A DNA stretch of 42,478 nt, taken from Gammaproteobacteria bacterium. GTDB lineage: Bacteria > Pseudomonadota > Gammaproteobacteria > Steroidobacterales > Steroidobacteraceae. The notes under the pieces are model-generated. The model had not been told where the DNA came from. It did not search any database and saw only the letters and a program-made list of their open reading frames with translations. Shown here one piece after another: positions 7,572-16,643 of the stretch (position 1 is its first letter; every line of letters starts with the position of its first letter). The position numbers were made by a program, and so were the translations under genes. The stretch is taken from NCBI GenBank assembly GCA_027365225.1, contig DAHXNV010000016.1:1-42478 (forward strand), in the 5' to 3' direction.

Positions 7572-8575
7572 AGGCAAAGTGCAAGTCTCCGGCCCGATTG
7601 GCCGGCACGGTCGGCCTCGTCGCGGCCGCATTGCTGTTTGCGCTGTCAGCCGCCGCGCACGCGGCGGTGCCGGTAGGGACTGCGCCCGTGCAGCGTTCAA
7701 CCTGGCGGCCTTGGGTGCACGCCATCGCCCGGGTCCGCAGTGTCAACCATGCCACGCTGAGCGCCCCGCTGAGCGGGCGAGTCTGGGAGCCGGCGCGCCC
7801 CGTGGGTGAGGTTCGCGCCGGGACGCTGCTCGCGCGGATCACGCCACCGGGCCTGCAGGCCAGCCTGCAGGCGGCGCGCACGCAGCTGCGCCTGGCGCAG
7901 CTCAACGTGCAGCGCAATCGTACGCTGTATCACGATGGCGTGGTGTCGCTGCAGGTCCTGCAGGGCAGCCGCGCGACGGAGAAACAGATGCAGGCCCAGG
8001 TGCAGGCGCTGCAAGGAGAACTCGACAACCAGGCGATTATTGCGCCCTTTACCGGCATTCTCGACTATCGGGTGCCCTCCGGGGCGGTGGTCAACGCCGG
8101 TACGCCGATCGTGACGCTGGCTGGACGCGGTGCGCCCTGGATCGAAGCGCTGCTGTCGCCGATGAGCGCAATGCGCCTGTCCCGAGTCGCGCCCGTCGCG
8201 ATTCGGTTCGCGGGCTGGTCGGGCAGCGGACGCATCCACAGTATCGGCCACAGCGCGCGGCAGTCGGGCCTCGTCACCGTGTACGTGACGCCGCCGCCGC
8301 GCGCGCCGCTGTTGCCCGGAGAGTGGGTACAGCTGCGTTTTGCGCAGCGTTCGGTGCCGGGTTTCGTCGTGCCCCTGCGGGCAGTGGTCATGCAGGGTGC
8401 CGACGCGTTTGTGTTCGTCGACCGGGCCGGCCGCGCGGTACGCGTGCTGGTCACGGTGCTCGGTACACGCGGGGTCCGCGCTTGGGTCACCGGCGGGCTG
8501 CGTAGCGGCGAGACCGTGGTCGTGCGCGGCGCCGGACGACTGGCCAACGGCACGCAACTGCGCCTCGCGCCATGA
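7568..8575 (+). CDS. RND efflux periplasmic adaptor (HlyD/MFP family)
   Basis: The periplasmic membrane-fusion subunit (335 residues) that links the RND pump to the TolC-like channel. A signal peptide is visible (LAGTVGLVAAALLFALSAAA, then HA). A split lipoyl/barrel-sandwich domain follows (NHATLSAPLSGRVWEP before the hairpin; NQAIIAPFTGILDYRVPSGA after it), flanking a short alpha-helical hairpin at about residues 95-155. Beta-barrel and membrane-proximal domains make up the C-terminal half (PLLPGEWVQLRF, GLRSGETVVVRGAGRL). There is no lipobox, so it is probably anchored by interaction rather than lipid. It overlaps both neighbours by ATGA. Confidence 0.9.
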   Translation: MKAKCKSPARLAGTVGLVAAALLFALSAAAHAAVPVGTAPVQRSTWRPWVHAIARVRSVNHATLSAPLSGRVWEPARPVGEVRAGTLLARITPPGLQASLQAARTQLRLAQLNVQRNRTLYHDGVVSLQVLQGSRATEKQMQAQVQALQGELDNQAIIAPFTGILDYRVPSGAVVNAGTPIVTLAGRGAPWIEALLSPMSAMRLSRVAPVAIRFAGWSGSGRIHSIGHSARQSGLVTVYVTPPPRAPLLPGEWVQLRFAQRSVPGFVVPLRAVVMQGADAFVFVDRAGRAVRVLVTVLGTRGVRAWVTGGLRSGETVVVRGAGRLANGTQLRLAP

Positions 8576-11500
8576 TCCGCCATTACCTGCGGTTCCAATG
8601 GGAGAATCGTTACACGGTGGCGGTCCTCGCCGCGGTGATCCTGTTGGCCGGCTGGGTCGCATTCGAGCGTTTGCCACAGAGCATCTTCCCGCCCGTCGAC
8701 TTCCCCAAGGTCGCGGTTCTGGTGCACACCAATGACCTGCCGGTGCGATACATGCTGCTGGCGGTGACCGAGCCGATGGAGCAGGCCGCCAAGGGCGAGC
8801 CGGGGGTGACGCGGGTACGTTCCCAGACGGGTGTCGGGCTGACCAAGCTGCACGTGTATTTCAGCTCCAGGACCAACCCCGAAACCGCATATCTGCTGCT
8901 GCAGGCGCGCCTCGCGCACATCCCGCTGCCGCCGGGTGCGAGCGTGAGCGTGCGCCTGATGCGACCCAACATCTATCCGCTGACCGAATACGCGCTGGTC
9001 TCGAACACGGTGGACAGTGCGGCGATGAAGCCGGTGTTCGCCTTCACGCTGCGTCCGGCGATTCTCGGGGTCCGGGGGGTATACCAGGCCAAGGACACGG
9101 GCCGAGGCTGGCCGGAAGTGCACCTCACCCTCAGCCCGCGGCGTCTTGCCCAATATCATCTGAGCGCGGCCCAGGTGGTCGCGGCACTGCGTGCCTACCA
9201 GGGGCCGTTCTTCGCCGGGATGCTGCACGCATTCCACCAGCAGTTCATCGCCGCCACGACGCCGCGTCCGATCGATACGGCCGCGCTGGCCCGACTGCCG
9301 CTGCCACTTGGCCCGATGAGCGCGCGCGGTGCGCGCACCGCATTGCCGCTCGATGCGCTCGGTTCGGTGAGCATCGGTTCGCCGCCGCTGATCCGCGCGG
9401 CCGCGGTGCCCGGTTACCGCCATGCTCTGCTCGTTGATATTTCGGCACAACAGGGGGCGAATCAAGTCACAGTCGCGGCGCGGGTGCGGGCGCGGCTGCG
9501 CGCCGTGGCGGCGCATCTGCCGCCGCATGTCCACCTGGTTCGCATCTATGATCTGAGCCGGCTCATCGGCTCGAGCCTGAGCGATGTATGGATCGCGCTC
9601 GGGCTCGGCAGCCTGATCGCCTTCGGGGTCGTGTATCTGTTTCTCGGCCGCATCGACGCCGCCGTGGCCACCGTGATTGTCGTGCCTCTGGCGGTTGCCG
9701 CGACGATGATCCTGCTTTTTTTCCTCGGGCTGGGGATCAACATCATGACGCTCGGCGGCATTACCGCCGCCATCGGCGCGCTGGTGGACCACGCGATCGT
9801 CATTGTCGAGCGCGGGGTGCATGGGCTCGAGGGTGATCTGGCGCAGCGGCGCGAGGCAGCGCTGCACAAGGTCGCCGACATCCTGCCGATGATGACCCTG
9901 GCCACGCTCACCTCCTGTGTCATTTTCGTCCCGCTCCTGTTCCTTTCGGGCACCATCGGGTTGCTGTTCCGCGGCATGGCTGCGGCGGTGGTCATCGCCC
10001 TGGTCACTTCCCAGCTCATCGCGATCGTGATCACGCCCGCGTTCGCGATGTGGGTGGCGCAGCGTCCCCGTCCGGTTCACCGGCTCCCCGGGGAGAAGTG
10101 GCTGCGCCACACGTATGGGCGCGCTTTGCTGCGCGGCATGCGCAAGCCCGTGTGGGCTGTGCCCGTCGTGGCGGCGTTGTTGATCGCGGCGGCCGTCGGG
10201 GCGTTGTGGCTGCCGACGGCCTTTCTGCCCCATTGGGACGAGGGCATTTTCGTGGTGCCGTACCGCACACCGGTCGGCACGGGCGTGCGCGAGACGACCC
10301 AGGTGGGGCGGGACATGATGCGTATCGCGCTGCGCAACCCTGCGGTCGCGCGCGCCTCCTTGGTGGTCGGCCGCGGTCTGGGCAACGCCTACGCCACGCC
10401 GAACAAAGGTGGCATCACGATCCTGCTCAAGCGGCACCGCGGCGCAAGCGTCTGGCAGGTGATGCAGCAGCTGCGGCAGCGGTACCGCGCGGCGTTCCCG
10501 GATCTGACTACGCTCGAGACGATGCAGGTCATGATCAATCGCCTGGGGAATCTGTCCGGATCGCACGCTCCGCTGGTCGTCGAGCTGTTCGGCAAGAGCG
10601 CGCTCGTGCTGCACCAGGCCGGTGAGCGGCTACTTTCGGCATTGCTCGCGAGCCACGACTTTCAGTCCGTGGTGTTCAAGGCCCCCTCGGCCGGACCGGA
10701 GGTGCAGGTCACGCCGAACAGCCTGGCCGCGATCCAGGGGCTCACGCCGGCGAGTCTGGCCGGTCAGCTCGTGACGCGCCACTGGGGCGAGCGGGCGGGA
10801 TTCCTGTTGCGGGGGGAGCAGATCGTGCCGATTCGCGTCGAGGAAGCCCATGCCCCCGACCGTACTCCGGTGAACTATGCCGATACGCGCATACGCCTGC
10901 CCAATGGCCGCTTCGCGCCGTTGTCGCAGGTGGCGCATGTGCATCTGCAGGGTGTCGTGCCTTATGTTACCCATCAAAATCTCGTTCCCTACGCCACCAT
11001 CAAGCTGAGCCCCGTGCCGGGGGAGGGACTGTCCGTGGCGGCGCGGCGCGCCGATGCGGTGATCGCGAAAGCCGCTCTGCCGCCGGGGGTCACCAGTCAG
11101 ATCGGGGGCTACTATCGTGAGCAGCAGAAGAGCTTCCGGCAGATGCTGATCATCCTCGGCGCGGCGCTGTTGATCCTGCTGGTGCTGCTCGGCTATCAGT
11201 TCGGCAGCCAGAAGGCGGCGATCGTCGCCATCGTCGCCATTGCGCTCACGGCGGCCGGGACCCTGCTCGCGCTGCTGGCGAGCGGCTCGGATCTCGACAG
11301 CACGGCGTTTCTCGGCATGTTGCTGGTGTTCGCCATCGCGGTGAACAACGTGATCCTGATCTTCTCCCGCGCCCATCAGCTCGACGGCGGTGTGCCCAGG
11401 CCGGCGAGCGTGGCGCTGGCCGCGCACCAGCGGCTGCGTCCGATCCTCATGACGATGCTCGCGGACGTGTTGGGATTCCTGCCGATCGCTCTTGGCATCG

Positions 11501-11661
11501 GGCGTGGCACCGACTTGTTGCGGCCTCTGGCGATCGCCGTGATGGGGGGGCTCATCGTCGGCACAGCGATGACTCTGTGGTTGGCGCCGGTCCTGTATGC
11601 CGCGTGGTGGCGCCCACCGGGCGCCGGCCGGTCCGTCCCGCTGCGCCTCGAGCAGGCTTGA
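8572..11661 (+). CDS. RND-superfamily efflux pump permease
   Basis: The inner-membrane proton-driven pump of the tripartite system (1029 residues), with two six-helix halves and two large periplasmic loops (about residues 35-330 and 555-855). The start at MIRHYLRFQWENRY is typical. The proton-relay sites differ from AcrB: TM4 reads ALVDHAIVIVERG (Asp406-His407 where AcrB has Asp407-Asp408), and TM10 reads VNNVILIFSRAH (Asn925 where AcrB has Lys940). Heavy-metal CusA-type pumps also have a single TM4 Asp, but the CusA metal-binding methionine pattern is not evident. The substrate is therefore open. The gene overlaps the adaptor gene by ATGA and converges with a minus-strand gene 3 bp past its stop. 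Confidence 0.93.
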   Translation: MIRHYLRFQWENRYTVAVLAAVILLAGWVAFERLPQSIFPPVDFPKVAVLVHTNDLPVRYMLLAVTEPMEQAAKGEPGVTRVRSQTGVGLTKLHVYFSSRTNPETAYLLLQARLAHIPLPPGASVSVRLMRPNIYPLTEYALVSNTVDSAAMKPVFAFTLRPAILGVRGVYQAKDTGRGWPEVHLTLSPRRLAQYHLSAAQVVAALRAYQGPFFAGMLHAFHQQFIAATTPRPIDTAALARLPLPLGPMSARGARTALPLDALGSVSIGSPPLIRAAAVPGYRHALLVDISAQQGANQVTVAARVRARLRAVAAHLPPHVHLVRIYDLSRLIGSSLSDVWIALGLGSLIAFGVVYLFLGRIDAAVATVIVVPLAVAATMILLFFLGLGINIMTLGGITAAIGALVDHAIVIVERGVHGLEGDLAQRREAALHKVADILPMMTLATLTSCVIFVPLLFLSGTIGLLFRGMAAAVVIALVTSQLIAIVITPAFAMWVAQRPRPVHRLPGEKWLRHTYGRALLRGMRKPVWAVPVVAALLIAAAVGALWLPTAFLPHWDEGIFVVPYRTPVGTGVRETTQVGRDMMRIALRNPAVARASLVVGRGLGNAYATPNKGGITILLKRHRGASVWQVMQQLRQRYRAAFPDLTTLETMQVMINRLGNLSGSHAPLVVELFGKSALVLHQAGERLLSALLASHDFQSVVFKAPSAGPEVQVTPNSLAAIQGLTPASLAGQLVTRHWGERAGFLLRGEQIVPIRVEEAHAPDRTPVNYADTRIRLPNGRFAPLSQVAHVHLQGVVPYVTHQNLVPYATIKLSPVPGEGLSVAARRADAVIAKAALPPGVTSQIGGYYREQQKSFRQMLIILGAALLILLVLLGYQFGSQKAAIVAIVAIALTAAGTLLALLASGSDLDSTAFLGMLLVFAIAVNNVILIFSRAHQLDGGVPRPASVALAAHQRLRPILMTMLADVLGFLPIALGIGRGTDLLRPLAIAVMGGLIVGTAMTLWLAPVLYAAWWRPPGAGRSVPLRLEQA

Positions 11662-11664
11662 GGC

Positions 11665-11937
11665 CTAGCGTTGCGCCGGGGCGGCGCCCTCATCGAGCGC
11701 GATCTGCCCGCCCGTGATCTGCCCGTGCTCGTCCCGGGAGAGTTCGACGCGCCCCTGATTCTCCCAGTTCTTCAGCAGCGTGATCAGCGAGCGGGTGTAG
11801 CGCTCGGCCGCTTCGCGCTCTCGGCGGGCTTCGCGCAGCGCTTGGCGCGCATAGACGTGGGTCAGGAGCCAGGCAATCAACGCGCCGAGCAAGGTGCCCG
11901 AGAGCGTGCACACGAGATAGGGAAGGGCCTGATTCAT
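11665..11937 (-). CDS. Small membrane protein with coiled coil
   Basis: An unrecognised 90-residue protein. Residues 5-27 form one transmembrane helix (LPYLVCTLSGTLLGALIAWL). A charged helix follows, likely a coiled coil (ARQALREARREREAAERY), then a polar tail. The ATG at 11937 has GGA 9 nt upstream; another ATG 3 codons earlier is possible. It lies 92 bp downstream of the HDOD gene on the same strand and may be cotranscribed with it. Its stop is 3 bp from the stop of the convergent RND gene. Topology resembles small single-pass scaffold or LapA-like proteins, but no function can be assigned. Confidence 0.6.
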   Translation of the reverse strand: MNQALPYLVCTLSGTLLGALIAWLLTHVYARQALREARREREAAERYTRSLITLLKNWENQGRVELSRDEHGQITGGQIALDEGAAPAQR

Positions 11938-12029
11938 GGAGTGCATTCCGCAAGCGAGCCGAAGCCCTTGGAAAACATCATCCGCCGGTTCGGGTGGCTT
12001 TGTCCACCGCTCGCGGCGCCCGCCCGCGC

Positions 12030-13181
12030 TTAGCGCGGCTTGATCGGGGTGGTGCGGGTGCGTGGATCCTGCAGGGGCTGCAGCAGCTTCGCCACGAGGA
12101 TCTCGGTGTGTCTCGCCGGCAGCTGGCTTTCGGGCAGGCAACGCCGCACGGTGGCCGCATCGATCGCGCCGCTCGCCTGCAGCACCGCCAGAGCCCCGGC
12201 GAGACGTCCGAAGCGTAACGAGCGGCCGAGCGGCGTCGACGCCGGGCCGGGGCCGTATTGCTCGCCGAGCGCGCCGCGCGCGCTCTCGGACAGCTGCCAA
12301 TCGGCCGCAATGCGCTCGGCGAGCACGCCCGCGTGGGCCTGCAGGAGCGCGCCGATCAGCGCCGCGGCGCTCGGCGTGCCGTGAGCCACGGCCGCGCACT
12401 GGGCGCGCGCGGCACGAAACAGCACGATTTCAGCCATGCCGCTGATGAGGCTGAGCAGTTCGCCGGCAAACGGCTCGGTCCGCTCGGCCACCGCGGCGTG
12501 AATCACGGCGGCCTGCGCCGAGCGCAGCGCATGTTCCCAGACGAGTGGGGCGAAGCGCGGAAAGTCCGCCGCGGCCGCGGCGTCGAAGATCGGCTGCAGC
12601 AGCGCGGTGGCGATCACCGAGCGCAGGCCGTCGCTGCCGAGTATCGCCACGGCCCGCTCGATCGACTCGACCGGATGGGGGCTGATCCGATAGAAGGAGC
12701 TGTTGGCCATGCGCAGCAGGTTGTCCACCAGCGCCGGATCGCGCGCGATGATGGCCACCAGTTGACGCCGCGCCGTGCTTTCGTCGTTGATCGCGTGCAT
12801 CAGCTGCGGCAGCAGGTTGGGGCGGCGGGGGAAGTGGCGCCGTTCGCTCGCCGCGTCGCCGATGGCGGCGAGCGCTGCCGCCACCTGCTGCTCACGCTCT
12901 CGAGCGGGCAATTCAGCCGGGCTCATGCCCAACTCCACCTGGCGCAGCATCGCGAAGAGCTCGTGAGGCTCGAGCGCGCGGCTCGGCGCCGGCGCGGCCT
13001 TCGGGTCCGCCTCGGACTGCGGCGCGACCGCGGCCGTTATGGAGGCCGCGGCGGACTCCCCGCCTGCAGCCGGCCTGTTCTGCGGCGCTGTGGTGTCCGT
13101 GCCGAATGCCCGGCGCATCGCTGGCCTCATGAGCACGGCAGCCGCGGCAAGCGCCATTGGCAAGAGGAGCCAGATTTCCAT
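12030..13181 (-). CDS. Membrane-anchored HDOD-domain protein
   Basis: A 383-residue signalling protein. The ATG at 13181 begins MEIWLLLPMALAAAAVLM, a single N-terminal membrane anchor. An Ala/Pro-rich linker (about 25-80) follows, then an HDOD domain (about 110-330) recognised from NLLPQLMHAI, LVAIIARDPALVDNLLRMAN, SSFYRISPHPVESIERAVAI and LGSDGLRSVIATALLQPIF. HDOD domains descend from HD phosphohydrolases but lack the metal-binding HD pair, as here, and act in two-component and c-di-GMP signalling. The minus-strand frame stays open to 13550, but that extension has no family-like sequence. It is divergent from the epimerase gene with a 453-bp gap. Confidence 0.85.
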   Translation of the reverse strand: MEIWLLLPMALAAAAVLMRPAMRRAFGTDTTAPQNRPAAGGESAAASITAAVAPQSEADPKAAPAPSRALEPHELFAMLRQVELGMSPAELPAREREQQVAAALAAIGDAASERRHFPRRPNLLPQLMHAINDESTARRQLVAIIARDPALVDNLLRMANSSFYRISPHPVESIERAVAILGSDGLRSVIATALLQPIFDAAAAADFPRFAPLVWEHALRSAQAAVIHAAVAERTEPFAGELLSLISGMAEIVLFRAARAQCAAVAHGTPSAAALIGALLQAHAGVLAERIAADWQLSESARGALGEQYGPGPASTPLGRSLRFGRLAGALAVLQASGAIDAATVRRCLPESQLPARHTEILVAKLLQPLQDPRTRTTPIKPR

Positions 13182-13634
13182 GGATAGGGTCAACCCGGGC
13201 GCCGGTATCGTCACGGCACAGTCGATGCAGATGTCGGCTGCCGCGGGAAAAACTCGGGGGCGGAAGCTCAGATCTGTGACCGGCCGCACGTCGCGGCTGT
13301 GCCGCACGCCTGCGGGGATAGGCTCCCGGGGCATGGCGCTGCCGGCTCCCCGGCGGCGGCCCGTCAAGCCCGGGTGCGCTGCCGCCCGGTGCCGCTCGAT
13401 GTACCCCCCCGTTCTGTGCGCTCGCGCACGCGGCGGCTCACGGCGCGCCCGAACGTACGCTCCATCGCTTGCGGCCAACTCGCGCTGCGGCACCGGACGG
13501 TGTGCATCGGTGAGGCGGCGGGCGGCATGCGGCCGGTGCACGGTGCCCATCGGGCCCGCTGCCCTGGCGGTACACTGCCCGGGTCAGCCTGGGCGCAACG
13601 GCGCGGGCATCTGTCACGAGGCGACCGACGAACC
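13182..13634. other. Divergent intergenic region, HDOD / epimerase
   Basis: No gene is supported. A TACACT at 13571-13576, 59 bp before the epimerase ATG, is a possible -10 box, but the -35 position is poor. The minus-strand frame of the HDOD gene remains open through most of the stretch, as is common in high-GC DNA, but carries no recognisable domain. Confidence 0.35.
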
Positions 13635-14648
13635 ATGAAGATCTTATTGACCGGCGCGGCTGGATTCATCGGCTTTCATACGGCGCGCAAATTGCTTGCG
13701 GCCGGACACGAGGTGGTCGGACTCGACAACCTGAACGACTATTACGACGTCAGCCTCAAGCAGGCGCGCCTCGAGATCCTGGGACGGGAGCGCGGCTTTC
13801 GCTTCGTGCGGCTGGACCTGGCCGACGAGCCGGCGATCGCGCGGCTGTTCGCCGAGGAGCGCTTCGCGCGCGTCATCCATCTGGCCGCGCAAGCCGGGGT
13901 GCGCCATTCATTGAAGGATCCGTTCAGCTACGTGCGCAGCAATGTCACCGGCACGCTCACGGTGCTGGAGGGTTGCCGGCACAACGGCGTCGAGCATCTG
14001 GTGTACGCCTCGACCAGTTCCGTCTACGGCGCCAACACCGACATGCCGTTCTCCCCGCACCGCGGCGCGTCGCACCCGCTGTCGATCTACGCGGCCACCA
14101 AGCGGGCCGACGAGTTGATGGCACACAGCTATGCGGCGCTGTTCGGGTTGCCGAGCACGGGGCTGCGTTTCTTCACCGTGTACGGTCCGTGGGGCCGGCC
14201 GGACATGGCGCTGTTTCTGTTTGCGCGCAACATCCTCGAAGGCAAGCCCATCGACGTCTACAACAACGGGCATCACAAGCGCGATTTCACCTACGTCGAT
14301 GACATCGCCGAGGGAGTGGTGCGGGCGTGCGAGCGCATCGCGCAACCCGATCCGACCTGGAGCGGCGCTGCGCCCGATCCGGCCACGAGCCGCGCGCCGT
14401 ACCGGCTGTATAACATCGGCAATCGCCAGCCCGTCGAGCTGCTGCGCTACATCGAAGTGCTCGAGCAGTGTCTGGGGCGCAAGGCTCACAAGCGCTTCCT
14501 GCCGCTGCAGCCGGGGGATGTGCCGGACACCTGTGCCGACGTCGAGGACCTGGTGCGCGAGGTGGGATATCGCCCGGCCACCCCGGTCGAGGAGGGCGTA
14601 CGCCGCTTCGTCGATTGGTTCTGCGAGTACTATGGCTATCGGCGCTGA
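13635..14648 (+). CDS. UDP-glucuronate 4-epimerase-like NAD-dependent epimerase
   Basis: A cytoplasmic extended SDR enzyme (337 residues) that most likely interconverts UDP-glucuronate and UDP-galacturonate for surface polysaccharide or LPS. The Rossmann motif GAAGFIG is at 7-13, STSSVYG at 127-132, and the catalytic Tyr152/Lys156 in YAATK. The segments [34 protein letters not shown] and [16 protein letters not shown] are characteristic of the CapI/LspL branch. The ATG has GAGG 13 nt upstream, a rather long spacing. It is followed by the sugar-acid locus but separated from it by 148 bp, and a link to that pathway is not required. Confidence 0.88.
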   Translation: MKILLTGAAGFIGFHTARKLLAAGHEVVGLDNLNDYYDVSLKQARLEILGRERGFRFVRLDLADEPAIARLFAEERFARVIHLAAQAGVRHSLKDPFSYVRSNVTGTLTVLEGCRHNGVEHLVYASTSSVYGANTDMPFSPHRGASHPLSIYAATKRADELMAHSYAALFGLPSTGLRFFTVYGPWGRPDMALFLFARNILEGKPIDVYNNGHHKRDFTYVDDIAEGVVRACERIAQPDPTWSGAAPDPATSRAPYRLYNIGNRQPVELLRYIEVLEQCLGRKAHKRFLPLQPGDVPDTCADVEDLVREVGYRPATPVEEGVRRFVDWFCEYYGYRR

Positions 14649-14650
14649 CC

Positions 14651-14699
14651 GTCGGCCCGCGGCTTGACGGCCAGCCGACGAATAATCAGACTAATCAGA
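14651..14699 (+). promoter_or_regulatory. Candidate promoter/operator upstream of the lactonase gene
   Basis: An inverted repeat GTCGGC / GCCGAC (14651-14656 and 14674-14679) encloses a TTGACG that could be a -35 box (14664-14669). Two copies of TAATCAGA follow, one base apart (14683-14690 and 14692-14699). This AT-rich block is unlike its surroundings and may be a regulator site, but no good -10 box sits at 17 bp. Confidence 0.3.
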
Positions 14700-14796
14700 T
14701 GTATTTCCGGGAAATGCCTCCGAGGGGGACCGTGTGGCTGAATGATGGGCCGGCCGACCGCCACCTTCGGCCCGTGGCCAGCGCCCGGGGGCGGGC

Positions 14797-15693
14797 ATGT
14801 TCGCCTGGGAATTGAGCGTGCAGGTGCGGCACGAGTGCGCGGTGGGCGCCGAGCTCGGCGAAGGCCCGGTGTGGGTCGCGCACGAATCGGCGCTCTGGTT
14901 CGTCGACATCAAAGGGCAGCGGCTGCATCGTCTGCAGCCGCGCACCGGGGAGCTGCGCAGTTGGCGCGCGCCGGGCCCGCCGGGCTTCCTGCTGCCGCGT
15001 GCGGGCGGCGGGTTCGTGGTGGGCTTGAAGGGCGGATTGCACCGCTTCGATCCGGCGAGCGGCACCTTTGCGCCCCTCGCCGAGGTCGAGGCGCATCGGC
15101 CGGACAATCGCTTGAACGATGGCTGTGTCAGCCCCGAAGGCGCACTGTGGTTCGGTTCGATGCACGATCCTGAGGTCCAGCCGAGCGGCGCGCTGTATCG
15201 GCTCGATGCCGCCGGCCGGTGCGTGGCGTTGGACGAGGGCTATGTGGTGACCAACGGTCCGGCCTTCAGTCCCGATGGGCGGATCTTCTATCACACGGAC
15301 AGCGTCGCGCGGACCGTGTACGCCTTCGACCGTCCGGAGCCGCACGTGCTGCGCAACAAGCATGTGCTGCTGCGCATCGAGGCCGATGCGGGCTTTCCGG
15401 ACGGCACCGCCGTCGACGCCGAGGGCTGCCTGTGGATCGCGCTTTGGGCGGGCGGATGCGTGCGGCGCTACTCGCCCGAGGGGCGGCTGCTTGCCAGCGT
15501 CTCGATGCCTTGCTCCCGGGTCACCAAGGTTGCTTTCGGAGGCGAGGATCTGCGCACCGCATATGTCACGACGGCTCGCCAGGGGCTCTCCGAGGCCGAG
15601 CGGGCCGCCGAGCCGCATGCCGGCGATCTGTTCAGCTTCATCGCGCCGGTCGCCGGGCTGCCGCAGCCACCGGTATCGGTGGCGTGCGGTTGA
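14797..15693 (+). CDS. SMP-30/gluconolactonase family sugar lactonase
   Basis: A six-bladed beta-propeller lactonase (298 residues) that hydrolyses aldonolactones to aldonic acids. The divalent-metal ligands of the family are in place: Glu22 in GEGPVW, Asn107 in RLNDG (substrate-side), Asn153 in VTNGPAFSPDG, and Asp202 in FPDGTAVDAEG. No signal peptide is seen, so it is cytoplasmic. The start is the ATG after GGGGGCGGG. In context with KDGal kinase, KDPGal aldolase and a sugar porter, the likely substrate is galactono-lactone; arabinono- or xylono-lactone are alternatives. The stop codon overlaps possible start codons of the next gene. Confidence 0.88.
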   Translation: MFAWELSVQVRHECAVGAELGEGPVWVAHESALWFVDIKGQRLHRLQPRTGELRSWRAPGPPGFLLPRAGGGFVVGLKGGLHRFDPASGTFAPLAEVEAHRPDNRLNDGCVSPEGALWFGSMHDPEVQPSGALYRLDAAGRCVALDEGYVVTNGPAFSPDGRIFYHTDSVARTVYAFDRPEPHVLRNKHVLLRIEADAGFPDGTAVDAEGCLWIALWAGGCVRRYSPEGRLLASVSMPCSRVTKVAFGGEDLRTAYVTTARQGLSEAERAAEPHAGDLFSFIAPVAGLPQPPVSVACG

Positions 15694-15701
15694 CCGACGC
15701 G

Positions 15702-16631
15702 ATGCACAGCGCCGGCGATCTTGCGGGCCGCGCGCCGGCAAGTGTGTTGTGCGATTGGGGCAGCAGTCGGCTGCGCGCCTTTCTCGAGGTTGAGGGGCGC
15801 GTGGCCGCGCGGGCCGACGGGCCGGGGATCGGGCTGCTCGGCGGGCAGGCGCCCGAGGAGGTGCTGCGCCGCACGCTGGCGCCGTGGCGCGCGAGCCATG
15901 AGTTCGAGCGGATCGTGCTGTGCGGGATGGTCGGCTCGCGCGCCGGCCTGGCCGAGGTATCCTACGTACGCGCCCCTGCGGCGCTGGCGCCGTGGCGGGC
16001 CGCGGTGCAGGCGGTGCGTTGGGACGAGGAGCGGGTCCATATTCTGCCGGGCATTCAGGCGCAGAACTTCCGCGACGTGCCGGACGTGATGCGCGGCGAG
16101 GAGACCCAGATCTTCGGTGCGCTGCGGCTGCGGGCCGCGCTCGGGGAAGGGCGGCGCATGATGGTGCTGCCCGGCACGCACAGCAAATGGGTGGAAGTGC
16201 GCGATGGACGCATTGCCCGACTGCAGACCTACTTCACCGGGGAGCTGTTCGAGCTGCTGTGCACCCGCTCATCGCTCCTGCGGCTCGGGGGGGGGCTCGA
16301 GCCGGATGAGGAGGCCTTTGAGATCGGGGTGCGCAACGCCGCACGCTACGATCTGGCGGCCAATCTGTTCGAGACGCGCAGCGCGCAGCTGATCGAGGGC
16401 CGCTCGGCCGGCTGGGCCCGCTCGTTCCTCTCGGGCGTTCTGATCGGCGCGGAGGTGCATAGCATGCTCGCGATGCCGAGCGCCCCGCGTGGCGAGGTCA
16501 CGTTGATCGGCGATCCACGGCTGACGGATAGCTACCAACGCACGTTGGCCGCATTCAGTGTTGCAGCACAGTGCCTCGACGGCGATGAGTGCGTGCTCGC
16601 CGGATTGCGCGCGGCGGCGGAGAATTTGTAA
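15702..16631 (+). CDS. dgoK: 2-dehydro-3-deoxygalactonokinase
   Basis: Phosphorylates 2-keto-3-deoxy-D-galactonate at C6, the second step of galactonate breakdown (309 residues). It shows the ASKHA-like N-terminal LCDWGSSRLRAFL and the family-specific blocks GMVGSRAGLAEVSYVRAPA, DVMRGEETQIFGAL, LPGTHSKWVEV and SFLSGVLIGAEV. The start is uncertain: ATG at 15702, or upstream in-frame TTG 15690 or GTG 15684, which would overlap the lactonase stop. None has a strong ribosome site, so coupling to the lactonase gene is likely. The aldolase gene follows after 12 bp. Confidence 0.9.
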   Translation: MHSAGDLAGRAPASVLCDWGSSRLRAFLEVEGRVAARADGPGIGLLGGQAPEEVLRRTLAPWRASHEFERIVLCGMVGSRAGLAEVSYVRAPAALAPWRAAVQAVRWDEERVHILPGIQAQNFRDVPDVMRGEETQIFGALRLRAALGEGRRMMVLPGTHSKWVEVRDGRIARLQTYFTGELFELLCTRSSLLRLGGGLEPDEEAFEIGVRNAARYDLAANLFETRSAQLIEGRSAGWARSFLSGVLIGAEVHSMLAMPSAPRGEVTLIGDPRLTDSYQRTLAAFSVAAQCLDGDECVLAGLRAAAENL

Positions 16632-16643
16632 CGGAGTGGTGAG

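Noticed and set aside
8065-10614. Very long minus-strand open frame (about 849 codons) opposite the adaptor and RND genes
   Set aside because: It is antisense to clear family proteins, is His/Arg/Gln/Asp-rich with no domain, and is typical of shadow frames in high-GC DNA.
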